From Caballeronia glathei (lineage in GTDB: Bacteria > Pseudomonadota > Gammaproteobacteria > Burkholderiales > Burkholderiaceae), in the NCBI RefSeq assembly GCF_000698595.1, contig NZ_JFHC01000041.1, forward strand, positions 1-64,000: a DNA stretch of 64,000 nt, read 5' to 3'. Shown here piece by piece: positions 16,618 to 24,556 of the stretch (the stretch's first letter is position 1; each line of letters begins with the position of its first letter). A program made the position numbers and the translations under genes. The notes below the pieces were generated by a model that was given only the letters and a program-made list of their open reading frames with translations, did not search any database and was not told where the DNA came from.

Positions 16618-17760
16618 TTGAATCGCGATGTCGAAATACATGTGGCCGATACGCTCGAAGGCGTCACGGTGCACGACTGGAACCGGCTCGCCGGCGACAA
16701 TCCGTTCGTGCGCCACGCGTTCCTGTCGGCGTTGCAGGACACGCGCTGCGCGGTGGCGCGCACCGGCTGGCGCGCGCATCACCTGCTGCTCAAGCGCGGC
16801 GGCCAGCTTGCCGGCGTGATGCCGCTCTACCTCAAGTCGCACTCGCGCGGCGAGTACGTGTTCGATCACGCGTGGGCCGACGCCTTCGAGCGCCACGGCA
16901 TTCGCTATTACCCGAAGGCAGTGTCGGCGGTGCCGTTTTCGCCGGTCACGGGCCCGCGCCTGATCGCGCCGGATCACGCGGACCGCGTGATGCTCGCGCG
17001 TGGTGCAATCGAGCTGACCAAGCGCCTCGAACTGTCGTCGCTGCACGTGCTCTTTCCGCTCGAGCAGGACCTCGAGGCGCTGACCGACGCCGGCTACATG
17101 CTGCGCGAAGGCGTCCAGTTCCACTGGGAAAACCTGCCGGACGGCGGCTACGAGAGCTTCGCGGCGTTCCTCGCGACGATGAGCCACGACAAGCGCAAGA
17201 AGGTGAAGCAGGACCGCCGCCACGTGGCCGAGGCGGGCGTCACCTACACGTGGCTGCGCGGCGCGGAGATCGACGGCGAAGCGCTCGACTTCTTCTACTC
17301 CTGCTACGAGAACACGTACCGCGAGCACTGGAACCCGCCGTACCTGTCGCGCGAGTTCTTCGGGCAGATCCACGCGGCGGCGCCCGAAAGCATGCTGCTC
17401 GTGATCGCCGAAGCAGACGGGAAGCGGCTCGCGTGCGCGCTCAACATGATCGGCGGCGACGTGATGTACGGCCGCTACTGGGGCACGCGCGAATTCGTGT
17501 CGGGGCTGCACTTCGAGACGTGCTACATGCAGGGCATCGAGTACTGCATCGAGCACCGGCTCGCGCGTTTCGAGGGCGGCGCGCAGGGCGTTCACAAAAT
17601 GTCGCGCGGCCTCCTGCCGACGCCGACCTGGTCCGCGCACTGGATCGCCGACCGGCGTTTCGCGCACGCGATCAGCGAATTCCTCGACGCGGAAACGGCC
17701 GCGATGGACCAGCACATCGGAGAACTGGAGGCGCACACGCCGTTCAGGAAGAAGTCGTAG
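16618..17760 (+). CDS. DUF482 / GNAT-fold acyltransferase family protein
   Basis: A 380-residue COG3146 (DUF482) protein, distantly related to peptidoglycan-bridge and FemAB-like GNAT acyltransferases. Visible blocks are NPFVRHAFLSALQDT, LPLYLK-type MPLYLKSHSRGEYVFDHAW, SSLHVLFP, FLATMSHDKRKKVKQDRR and the C-terminal RFEGGAQGVHKMSRGLLP. The start is decided by a TTG at 16618 with GCGAGGA six bases before it; the in-frame ATG at 16408 would add 70 residues of noncoding composition. The substrate is unknown. It precedes nadE by about 90 bp and may be co-transcribed with it. Confidence 0.85.
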   Translation: MNRDVEIHVADTLEGVTVHDWNRLAGDNPFVRHAFLSALQDTRCAVARTGWRAHHLLLKRGGQLAGVMPLYLKSHSRGEYVFDHAWADAFERHGIRYYPKAVSAVPFSPVTGPRLIAPDHADRVMLARGAIELTKRLELSSLHVLFPLEQDLEALTDAGYMLREGVQFHWENLPDGGYESFAAFLATMSHDKRKKVKQDRRHVAEAGVTYTWLRGAEIDGEALDFFYSCYENTYREHWNPPYLSREFFGQIHAAAPESMLLVIAEADGKRLACALNMIGGDVMYGRYWGTREFVSGLHFETCYMQGIEYCIEHRLARFEGGAQGVHKMSRGLLPTPTWSAHWIADRRFAHAISEFLDAETAAMDQHIGELEAHTPFRKKS

Positions 17761-17850
17761 CAGGCGCGCAAGACGTAAAGCGCGCGCAAGGCCGCGTGCG
17801 ATAATCGTTTGCCTTCGAGCCCCGTTTTGGCGCATCACTCATTTGCCGAC

Positions 17851-19536
17851 ATGAAAACCCGAATTGCACTAGCCCAGATCAACGTCACGGTCGGCGACTT
17901 CGCCGGCAACGCCGCGAAAATCGTCGAGGCCGCGCGCGAGGCGCATCGCGAAGGCGCCAAGCTTCTGATCGCGCCGGAACTCGCGCTTTCGGGCTATCCG
18001 CCGGAAGATCTGCTGCTGAGGCCCGCGTTCTACCGCGCGAGCGCCGAGGCGCTCGCGACGCTCGCCGCGCAACTGAAGGCGTTCGCGGGGCTGAGCGTGA
18101 TCGTCGGGCATCCGCATCGCGACTATCCCGAGAGCGCCGGCAGCAACGCGCCGATCCAGCGCGGCCTGCCGCCGACCGATACGTTCAACGCCGCGTCGCT
18201 GATCGTGGACGGGGACATCGTCGGCACCTATCTGAAGCAGGATTTGCCGAACACCGAGGTCTTCGACGAGAAGCGCTACTTCGCGTCCGACCCGAAGCCG
18301 TTCGTGTTCGATCTCGACGGCGTGCGCTACGGCGTCGTGATCTGCGAGGACGCGTGGCACGCGTCGGCGGCGCAGCTCGCGAAGGCGGCGGGCGCGCAGG
18401 TGCTGCTGATTCCGAACGGCTCGCCGTTTCATCTCAACAAGGAGTCGGTGCGCTTTGACATCCTGCGCGCGCGGATTCGCGAGACGGGCATGCCGATGGT
18501 CTACGTGAACCTCGTCGGCGCGCAGGACGAGCTGATCTTCGACGGCGGCTCGTTCGTGCTCGACGCGAACGGCGAGCTCGTCACGAAGATGGCGCAGTTC
18601 GACGAAGGCATCGGCTACGTCGAGTTCGACGGCACCACGCCGGTGCACGCGGGCATCGCGCCGGAACTGCCGCTGGAAGGGCAGGTGTACCGGGCGCTCG
18701 TCGTCGGCGTGCGCGACTACATCGGCAAGAACGGCTTTCCGGGCGCGATCATCGGCCTGTCGGGCGGCGTGGATTCGGCGCTGGTGCTCGCGGTCGCGTG
18801 CGATGCGCTCGGGGCCGAGCGCGTGCGCGCGGTGATGATGCCCTCGCGCTACACGGCCGGCATCTCGACCACCGACGCCCGCGACATGGCGCAGCGCGTG
18901 GGCGTCAAATACGACGAAATCGCGATCGCGCCGATGTTCGAAGCGTTTCGCGGCGCGCTCGCGGAGGAATTCAAGGACCGCCCGGAAGACGCCACCGAGG
19001 AAAACATTCAGGCGCGCATCCGGGGCACGCTCTTGATGGCGCTGTCGAACAAGTTCGGCTCGCTCGTGCTCACGACCGGCAACAAGAGCGAGATGGCGGT
19101 CGGCTACTGCACGCTCTACGGCGACATGGCGGGCGGCTTCGCGGTGATCAAGGACATCGCGAAGACGCTCGTCTACAAGGTCTGCCACTACCGCAACCAG
19201 ACCGACGCATATGGCCGCCGCGACGTGATTCCGGAGCGCATCCTGACGCGCGCGCCCTCGGCGGAACTGCGCGAGAACCAGACCGACCAGGACAGCCTGC
19301 CGCCCTACGAGGTGCTCGACGCGATCATGCGCATGTACATGGAAGAGGACCGCTCGCTCGCGGAGATCGTCGCGGCAGGCTACTCCGCCGACGACGTGAA
19401 GCGCGTCACGCGGCTCATCAAGATCAACGAATACAAGCGCCGCCAGGCGCCGATCGGCATTCGCGTGACGCATCGCGCGTTCGGCCGCGACTGGCGCTAT
19501 CCGATCACTTCGCGCTTTACCGAACCGCTGGCGTGA
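17851..19536 (+). CDS. nadE: Glutamine-dependent NAD+ synthetase
   Basis: A 561-residue two-domain enzyme making NAD+ from deamido-NAD+, ATP and glutamine. Residues 1-260 are a nitrilase-type glutaminase domain with the triad Glu43 (APELALSGYPPED), Lys129 (YLKQDLPN) and Cys165 (VICEDAWH). Residues 275-561 are the synthetase domain with the PP-loop SGGVDS at 304-309 and TTGNKSEMAVGYCTLYGDMAGGFA (in part). The ATG at 17851 starts the conserved MKTRIALAQINVTVGD; an upstream in-frame start lacks support. It is followed 76 bp later by glnB, a known and sensible pairing of NAD synthesis with PII. Confidence 0.96.
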   Translation: MKTRIALAQINVTVGDFAGNAAKIVEAAREAHREGAKLLIAPELALSGYPPEDLLLRPAFYRASAEALATLAAQLKAFAGLSVIVGHPHRDYPESAGSNAPIQRGLPPTDTFNAASLIVDGDIVGTYLKQDLPNTEVFDEKRYFASDPKPFVFDLDGVRYGVVICEDAWHASAAQLAKAAGAQVLLIPNGSPFHLNKESVRFDILRARIRETGMPMVYVNLVGAQDELIFDGGSFVLDANGELVTKMAQFDEGIGYVEFDGTTPVHAGIAPELPLEGQVYRALVVGVRDYIGKNGFPGAIIGLSGGVDSALVLAVACDALGAERVRAVMMPSRYTAGISTTDARDMAQRVGVKYDEIAIAPMFEAFRGALAEEFKDRPEDATEENIQARIRGTLLMALSNKFGSLVLTTGNKSEMAVGYCTLYGDMAGGFAVIKDIAKTLVYKVCHYRNQTDAYGRRDVIPERILTRAPSAELRENQTDQDSLPPYEVLDAIMRMYMEEDRSLAEIVAAGYSADDVKRVTRLIKINEYKRRQAPIGIRVTHRAFGRDWRYPITSRFTEPLA

Positions 19537-19612
19537 GCAAAGGCGACTAGAATCGAAAGCATTCTGTCCAGAGTTCCGACCATCCGAACGACCACCCGAA
19601 ACGAGGCACGCC

Positions 19613-19951
19613 ATGAAACGTATCACCGCAATCATCAAACCATTCAAGCTCGATGAAGTCCGCGAAGCGCTCGCCGAAGTCGGCCTGACGGGTCTGACGG
19701 TCACGGAAGTAAAGGGCTTCGGCCGCCAGAAGGGCCACACGGAGCTGTATCGCGGCGCGGAGTACGTCGTCGACTTCCTGCCGAAAGTGAAGATCGAAGT
19801 CGTGGTCGCGAACGACCAGACCGACCAGGTCATCGACGCGATCGTCGGCGCCGCCCGCACGGGCAAGATCGGCGACGGCAAGATTTTCGTCGCCGACGTC
19901 GAGCGCGTGATCCGCATCCGCACCGGCGAGGAAAACGAAGCGGCCGTCTGA
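19613..19951 (+). CDS. glnB: Nitrogen regulatory protein PII
   Basis: A 112-residue PII signal protein that senses 2-oxoglutarate and ATP/ADP and controls GlnE, NtrB or AmtB partners. The T-loop carries the uridylylation tyrosine 51 in TELYRGAEYVVDF, and the B- and C-loop motifs TGKIGDGKIFV and RIRTGEENEAAV are intact. GAGG precedes the ATG. It lies 76 bp after nadE. In this window it fits the two sigma54/NtrC-type transporter operons, although a direct link is inference. Paralogues such as GlnK cannot be excluded, but the lack of an adjacent amtB favours GlnB. Confidence 0.95.
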   Translation: MKRITAIIKPFKLDEVREALAEVGLTGLTVTEVKGFGRQKGHTELYRGAEYVVDFLPKVKIEVVVANDQTDQVIDAIVGAARTGKIGDGKIFVADVERVIRIRTGEENEAAV

Positions 19952-20197
19952 TGGTCTGAGCGTGCCCGCGCCGGGCTGATTTCGCCTCGAGTCCGGCCAC
20001 TTTCTGCATTTCCCGCGTCGTATCCGGCGCGTGCACCATTGCGGCGCGCGCCGGGACCGCAATGACCGCGGCGGCCGCTCGCGCGGCGGCGACGTCTCCC
20101 GTCTTCGCTTCCCCACAACGTTTTTGAGATCCGCACGTCGACAAAAGTCGATGCGGTAACATCGTCTTCTTCGTTTACTTTTTGTAAGGATGTGCAG

Positions 20198-21958
20198 ATG
20201 CACCACGCGATCGGCTTCATTCAGGATCTGGCGGTGATCATGGCGATCGCGGGCGTCGTGACGGTGCTGTTTCATCGACTCAGGCAGCCGGTCGTGCTCG
20301 GCTACATCGTGGCGGGCGTGATCATCGGGCCGTACACGCCGCCGTTCCAGCTGATTCACGACGAAGCCACGATCCAGACGCTCGGCGAGCTGGGCGTGGT
20401 GTTCCTGATGTTCTCGCTCGGGCTCGAATTCAGTCTGCGCAAGCTTTTCAAGGTGGGCGCGACGGCGTTCGTCGCGGCGCTGTCGGAAATCGTGCTGATG
20501 ATCTGGATCGGCTACGAGATCGGCCGCTGGTTCGGCTGGAACCCGATGGATTCGCTGTTTCTCGGCGCGATGCTCGCCATTTCGTCGACGACGATCATCG
20601 TCAAGGCGCTCTCCGAACTCGGCATGAAGGGCGAGGGCTTCGCGCAGCTGATTTTCGGCATATTGATCGTGGAGGACATCCTCGCGATCGCGATGCTCGT
20701 GCTGCTTTCCGGCATCGCCCAGACGGGCTCCGTGAGCGCGGGCGTCGCGCTCGTCACGCTCGGGCAGCTGATGCTCTTCATGACGGTGTCGCTCGTCGTC
20801 GGCATCCTGATCGTGCCGCGCGCGCTCGATTACGTGGCGCGGGCGAAAAGCGACGAGATGCTGCTCGTCACCGTGCTCGGCTTCTGCTTCGGCTTTTGCC
20901 TGCTCGTCGTGAAGCTCGACTACAGCATCGCGCTCGGCGCCTTCCTGATCGGCGCGATCATGGCCGAGTCGCGCAGCCTGCGCCGCATCGAGCACGTGAT
21001 CGCTCCGGTGCGCGACATGTTCTCCGCGATTTTCTTCGTGACGATTGGCCTCCTGCTCGACCCCACGGTGCTCGTCCAGTATGCGTGGCCGATCGCCGTC
21101 ATCACGTTCGCGGTGGTGGCGGGCAAGATCGTGTCGTGCGGGCTCGGGACGTTTCTCGCGGGCAAGGACGGACGCACGTCGATGCGCGTTGGCATGAGCG
21201 TCGCGCAAATCGGCGAGTTCTCGTTCATCATCGCGTCGCTCGGGCTTTCGCTGAAAGTGACGAGCAGCTTTCTCTATCCGATCGCGGTGGCGGTCTCCGC
21301 GCTGACCACGCTCTTCACGCCGTACCTGATCCGCGCCGCCGACCCGATCACGATGCGCATCGCGCGCTCGATGCCCGCGCCCGTCGCGAATACGTTCGGG
21401 CTCTATTCGCAGTGGCTCGCGAGCCTCGTGCCGGAATCGGGCGGACCCACGATCTTCAGCATGACACGGCGCATCGTCCTGCAGATCGCGGTGAATCTCG
21501 CGCTCGTCGCCGCGATCTTCCTCGGCGCGTCGTACTCGGCGCCGTATGCGACGGAATACCTGTCGCGGTGGCTTCAGACCGACAACGCCCAGCGCGTCGT
21601 GCTGTGGAGCGCCGCGCTCCTGATCTCGATGCCGTTTCTCGTCGCGGTGTATCGCAAGCTCGGCTCGCTCGCGCTGCTGCTCGCGGAACTCAGCGTGCAG
21701 CCGGCGAAGGCCGGGCGCTTCACGAGCGCGATCCGCTCGACGATCTCCGGCCTGATTCCGATCGTCGCGATGTTCGGCGTGTTCCTGCTGGTCGCGGCGC
21801 TGTCGGGGGGCATACTGCCGCCTTTCGGCCTCATGATCGCGGTGCTGGTCTGCGCGGCGTTGCTGCTCACGGTGCTGTGGCGCTGGTGCGTGAAGATCCA
21901 TGCGTCGATGCAGATCGCCCTGCGCGAAACCTTCGAGGAGCCGCACGATCCTTCCTGA
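20198..21958 (+). CDS. Kef-type CPA2 monovalent cation:proton antiporter
   Basis: A 586-residue inner-membrane antiporter of the CPA2/KefB group. The first 390 residues form the exchanger core with GYIVAGVIIGPYTPP, LGELGVVFLMFSLGLEFS and the conserved GxFLIGAIMAES segment. The usual C-terminal RCK/TrkA-N nucleotide-binding domain (GxGxxG) is absent. Instead there are four or five more membrane helices (LQIAVNLALVAAIFLG, VVLWSAALLISMPFLVAVY, LIPIVAMFGVFLLVAAL, LMIAVLVCAALLLTVLW) and a short tail. AAGGA seven bases before ATG 20198 decides the start over GTG 20192. It may carry out K+ or Na+ exchange; the ion is unknown. Confidence 0.88.
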   Translation: MHHAIGFIQDLAVIMAIAGVVTVLFHRLRQPVVLGYIVAGVIIGPYTPPFQLIHDEATIQTLGELGVVFLMFSLGLEFSLRKLFKVGATAFVAALSEIVLMIWIGYEIGRWFGWNPMDSLFLGAMLAISSTTIIVKALSELGMKGEGFAQLIFGILIVEDILAIAMLVLLSGIAQTGSVSAGVALVTLGQLMLFMTVSLVVGILIVPRALDYVARAKSDEMLLVTVLGFCFGFCLLVVKLDYSIALGAFLIGAIMAESRSLRRIEHVIAPVRDMFSAIFFVTIGLLLDPTVLVQYAWPIAVITFAVVAGKIVSCGLGTFLAGKDGRTSMRVGMSVAQIGEFSFIIASLGLSLKVTSSFLYPIAVAVSALTTLFTPYLIRAADPITMRIARSMPAPVANTFGLYSQWLASLVPESGGPTIFSMTRRIVLQIAVNLALVAAIFLGASYSAPYATEYLSRWLQTDNAQRVVLWSAALLISMPFLVAVYRKLGSLALLLAELSVQPAKAGRFTSAIRSTISGLIPIVAMFGVFLLVAALSGGILPPFGLMIAVLVCAALLLTVLWRWCVKIHASMQIALRETFEEPHDPS

Positions 21959-22078
21959 TGCACGCGAGGGCATGTTCCGGCAATAATGTGAGCAATTGTT
22001 TGATGGTTTGCCGCGTCCGGACCAGAGGCGGATAATCAATTTCTGTCCATTCTCAAAGCGCCAAGCGCCTGAATCGGA

Positions 22079-23581
22079 ATGAGCGATAACAAGACGCCCC
22101 ACGCCGGCACGACCGGCATCGAATCCACCGCCGACGCCGTTGCCACCGCGTCCGGCTCATCATCCGCCCGGTCTTCCGGCGCGTCCGCCGGCGGGGCGGG
22201 GGGCACGACGGCTCCGAGCGGGTCGTCCCCGGCGGCAACATCCAAAGCGAGTGCGGCCGCGCCCGGCGCCGATGCGAGCGCCGCCGAGCGGGCCTCGACC
22301 GACGCCCCCGCGAGCGCATCGAACGTAGAACCGGCCGACAAGGCGAAGGCCCGGCGTGACGACGCGGCAGAGGCGCGCGCGTCGGCGGCGAGCGCGACGG
22401 CCGCGCAGGAAGCGGACGCGCGGGCGAGCGGCGCGGCATCGGCCGGCGCGAAGGCGAGCCTTGCGCAGAAGGTCGAGTCGGCGACGCAGGCCGAGGCCGC
22501 AGAATCGCGACGGGTGGCCGAGGCACGTGAAGCCAGTGAAGCCGCCGAGGCGACCGAGTCCGTCGAGACCACCGAGGCCCGCGCCGGCAAGCTGCCGCCG
22601 CCCGCCGTGGGCCTGCCGCCCGACTTCACGTCGACACCCGATATCACCGCGTCCAATCCGCCGCCGATTCCGCCCCAAGCACCGGGTGGCAGCCAGCCGC
22701 CGCCCGCGTATCTGCGCCGCACGGATTCCGCGTGGTCGGTGTTCGGGCGCGTGATCGCGGCGCGCGCTCGGCAGATCTTCGATCGCGCGGGTCAGCGCAT
22801 CACGCAGCGCACGTTGCGCATCGGCGTCTCGGCGCGGATCTTTCACCCGGAGCCGGGCGCGAAGGGCCTGCGCGGCAAGACGCTGCAGTATCTCGAAGAA
22901 TCGATTGCGCACTGGGTGATGTCGCGCGACGTGCTCGTCTTCATGATCCCGACGGTCGGCCATCAGGGCATGCTGCACCCGAGCAACATCCGTTTGCGCG
23001 ACTACGCGAAGCATCTCGACGGTCTGCTGCTGCAAGGCGGCGCCGACGTGTCGCCGCAGTCCTACGAGGAAGCGGCGACGCGTCCCGAATGGCCCGGCGA
23101 CCGCGTGCGCGACATGTACGAGCTCGAACTGCTGCACGAGTTCATCGAATCGGGGAAGCCCGTGCTCGGTGTGTGCCGCGGCTGCCAGCTGATCAACGTC
23201 GCGTTCGGCGGAACGCTCTACCAGGACATCGCCACCGACGTCCCGACGGCCGGCGTGCACGTGAACGAGCAATACGACCAGCATCGTCACTCGATCCGCT
23301 TTCCCGAGGGCTCGACGCTCGTCAACATGTTCCCGGGGCATCGCGACGCGCTCGTCAACTCGATCCACCATCAGGCGGTGAGGACGCTCGGCCGCGATCT
23401 GAATATCGAGGCGGTGTCGGCGTCGGACGGCATCATCGAGGCGGTGCGGTATCGGCGCGCGCCGTTCGTGATGGGCGTGCAATGGCATCCGGAGTTTCAC
23501 CGCGCGGGCGGCGACGAACTGCTCGATTGCACGCCGCTGCTCGATACTTTCTTGCGCGTCGCGCGGGAAACGCGCTTCTGA
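22079..23581 (+). CDS. Class I glutamine amidotransferase (peptidase C26, PuuD-like) with long disordered N-terminus
   Basis: A 500-residue protein. Residues 1-170 are almost purely Ala/Ser/Glu/Thr and 171-210 are Pro-rich, with no signal peptide or membrane span. Residues 245-500 form a gamma-glutamyl-GABA hydrolase-like C26 domain with nucleophile Cys366 in GVCRGCQ, and His470 and Glu472 in VQWHPEFH. Such enzymes split gamma-glutamyl bonds in putrescine catabolism, but no puuABC genes are near. No good ribosome site precedes the ATG at 22079, so the start could be internal; codons in the head nevertheless show the same GC-rich third positions as a real gene. A bidirectional terminator follows. 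Confidence 0.85.
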   Translation: MSDNKTPHAGTTGIESTADAVATASGSSSARSSGASAGGAGGTTAPSGSSPAATSKASAAAPGADASAAERASTDAPASASNVEPADKAKARRDDAAEARASAASATAAQEADARASGAASAGAKASLAQKVESATQAEAAESRRVAEAREASEAAEATESVETTEARAGKLPPPAVGLPPDFTSTPDITASNPPPIPPQAPGGSQPPPAYLRRTDSAWSVFGRVIAARARQIFDRAGQRITQRTLRIGVSARIFHPEPGAKGLRGKTLQYLEESIAHWVMSRDVLVFMIPTVGHQGMLHPSNIRLRDYAKHLDGLLLQGGADVSPQSYEEAATRPEWPGDRVRDMYELELLHEFIESGKPVLGVCRGCQLINVAFGGTLYQDIATDVPTAGVHVNEQYDQHRHSIRFPEGSTLVNMFPGHRDALVNSIHHQAVRTLGRDLNIEAVSASDGIIEAVRYRRAPFVMGVQWHPEFHRAGGDELLDCTPLLDTFLRVARETRF

Positions 23582-23646
23582 GTTTGCTTTCAGCCGCCCG
23601 TGCGACGGTGTCGCAAGGGTTTCGTTTTCGTGGATGTCGTGGATGT

Positions 23647-23684
23647 AAAAAAGCCGTTCCGGTCTGATCCGGAACGGCTTTTTT
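23647..23684. terminator. Bidirectional terminator
   Basis: The stem AAAAAAGCCGTTCCGG (23647-23662), loop TCTGAT and its perfect complement (23669-23684) have A- and T-runs at both ends. It serves the C26 gene on the plus strand and the convergent DUF2968 gene on the minus strand. Confidence 0.95.
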
Positions 23685-23723
23685 GCTTGTATCGAACTGC
23701 GCGGTTCAATGCGATCGTGCGCG

Positions 23724-24452
23724 TCAGCGCGACGGCGGTCCCGGCGGCAGACCTGCTTCGGTCTGGGACTGGAGTTGCTGCACCTGCTGCTGCAATGCGC
23801 GCAGCTTCTGCTCGGCGGCCAGCTTCTCGTTTTGCAGCGCTGCCGATTCGGCCTGCGTCTGCTGCTGGCGCTGCGATACCTGGCTCTCCTGCGCCCGTGC
23901 AATGGCGAGATCGGCGGAGAGACGCCTTGCCCGATCATCCGACACCGCGATCACGCGTTCGAGAAGCGCCTTCTGCGCCTGCAGTTGCGTGCGGCGGATT
24001 TCGCCTTCGGCGAGGTTGTAGCTCTTGCGCGCGAACTGCGCATACACCGTGTCGGCGCGGTTCTCGTCCTGTGTCTTCACGACGCGCCAGAAGCGCTTTT
24101 CCTGAAACAACGCGACGTAGTACACCATTTCGCGCGGGAAAAAGAACAGCGTCGCGCCATAGCTGCCGTTGTACGTCACGCGCAACTCGACGAGCTGGCC
24201 CGACTGCACCATCTGCTTCAGCTCGGCGACGTTGCCCTGCGCCTGAGCCGCCGATCCGTCCTCGGATTCGTCGGCGTCGACGGTGAGTGCCTGAGGCTGG
24301 CTTCCCGGCGCGGATTTCGTCGCGGCTGCGGACTCGCCTGCCGAAAGCGGCAGGCTGAGCAGCTCCAGCGCGTGCGCGGGGGGCGCAAGCGAGCCACAAA
24401 CGGCAAAGGCGACGGCGAGCATCGTGTGTCGGAGCGAGGTGGAAGACGTCAT
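23724..24452 (-). CDS. DUF2968-family exported coiled-coil protein
   Basis: A 242-residue DUF2968 protein of unknown function, found in Burkholderiales. A signal peptide covers residues 1-27 (HTMLAVAFAVCGSLAPPAHA then LE). A central domain around residues 75-150 reads VELRVTYNGSYGATLFFFPRE and YYVALFQEKRFWRVVKT. The last 80 residues are a Gln/Ala-rich coiled coil (RTQLQAQKALLERVIAVSDD through AEQKLRALQQQVQQLQSQ). I chose ATG 24452 because it starts the signal peptide; the longer frame is not supported. It lies 104 bp after the preceding gene on the same strand and probably acts in the periplasm or cell envelope. Confidence 0.82.
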   Translation of the reverse strand: MTSSTSLRHTMLAVAFAVCGSLAPPAHALELLSLPLSAGESAAATKSAPGSQPQALTVDADESEDGSAAQAQGNVAELKQMVQSGQLVELRVTYNGSYGATLFFFPREMVYYVALFQEKRFWRVVKTQDENRADTVYAQFARKSYNLAEGEIRRTQLQAQKALLERVIAVSDDRARRLSADLAIARAQESQVSQRQQQTQAESAALQNEKLAAEQKLRALQQQVQQLQSQTEAGLPPGPPSR

Positions 24453-24556
24453 GGCGGTACGCCGCAGTGGTTGAACGGACTGGTCGGAATGGACGCGCGT
24501 GCCGGCGCTCGATTCGCGATCGCGGCACGCGGGGAGGGGTTGCATCGGTTGAGGGA

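Noticed and set aside
19547..22102. Minus-strand open frame of 851 codons
   Set aside because: It runs antisense through the Kef antiporter, an intergenic region and glnB. The antiporter on the plus strand has clear domains.
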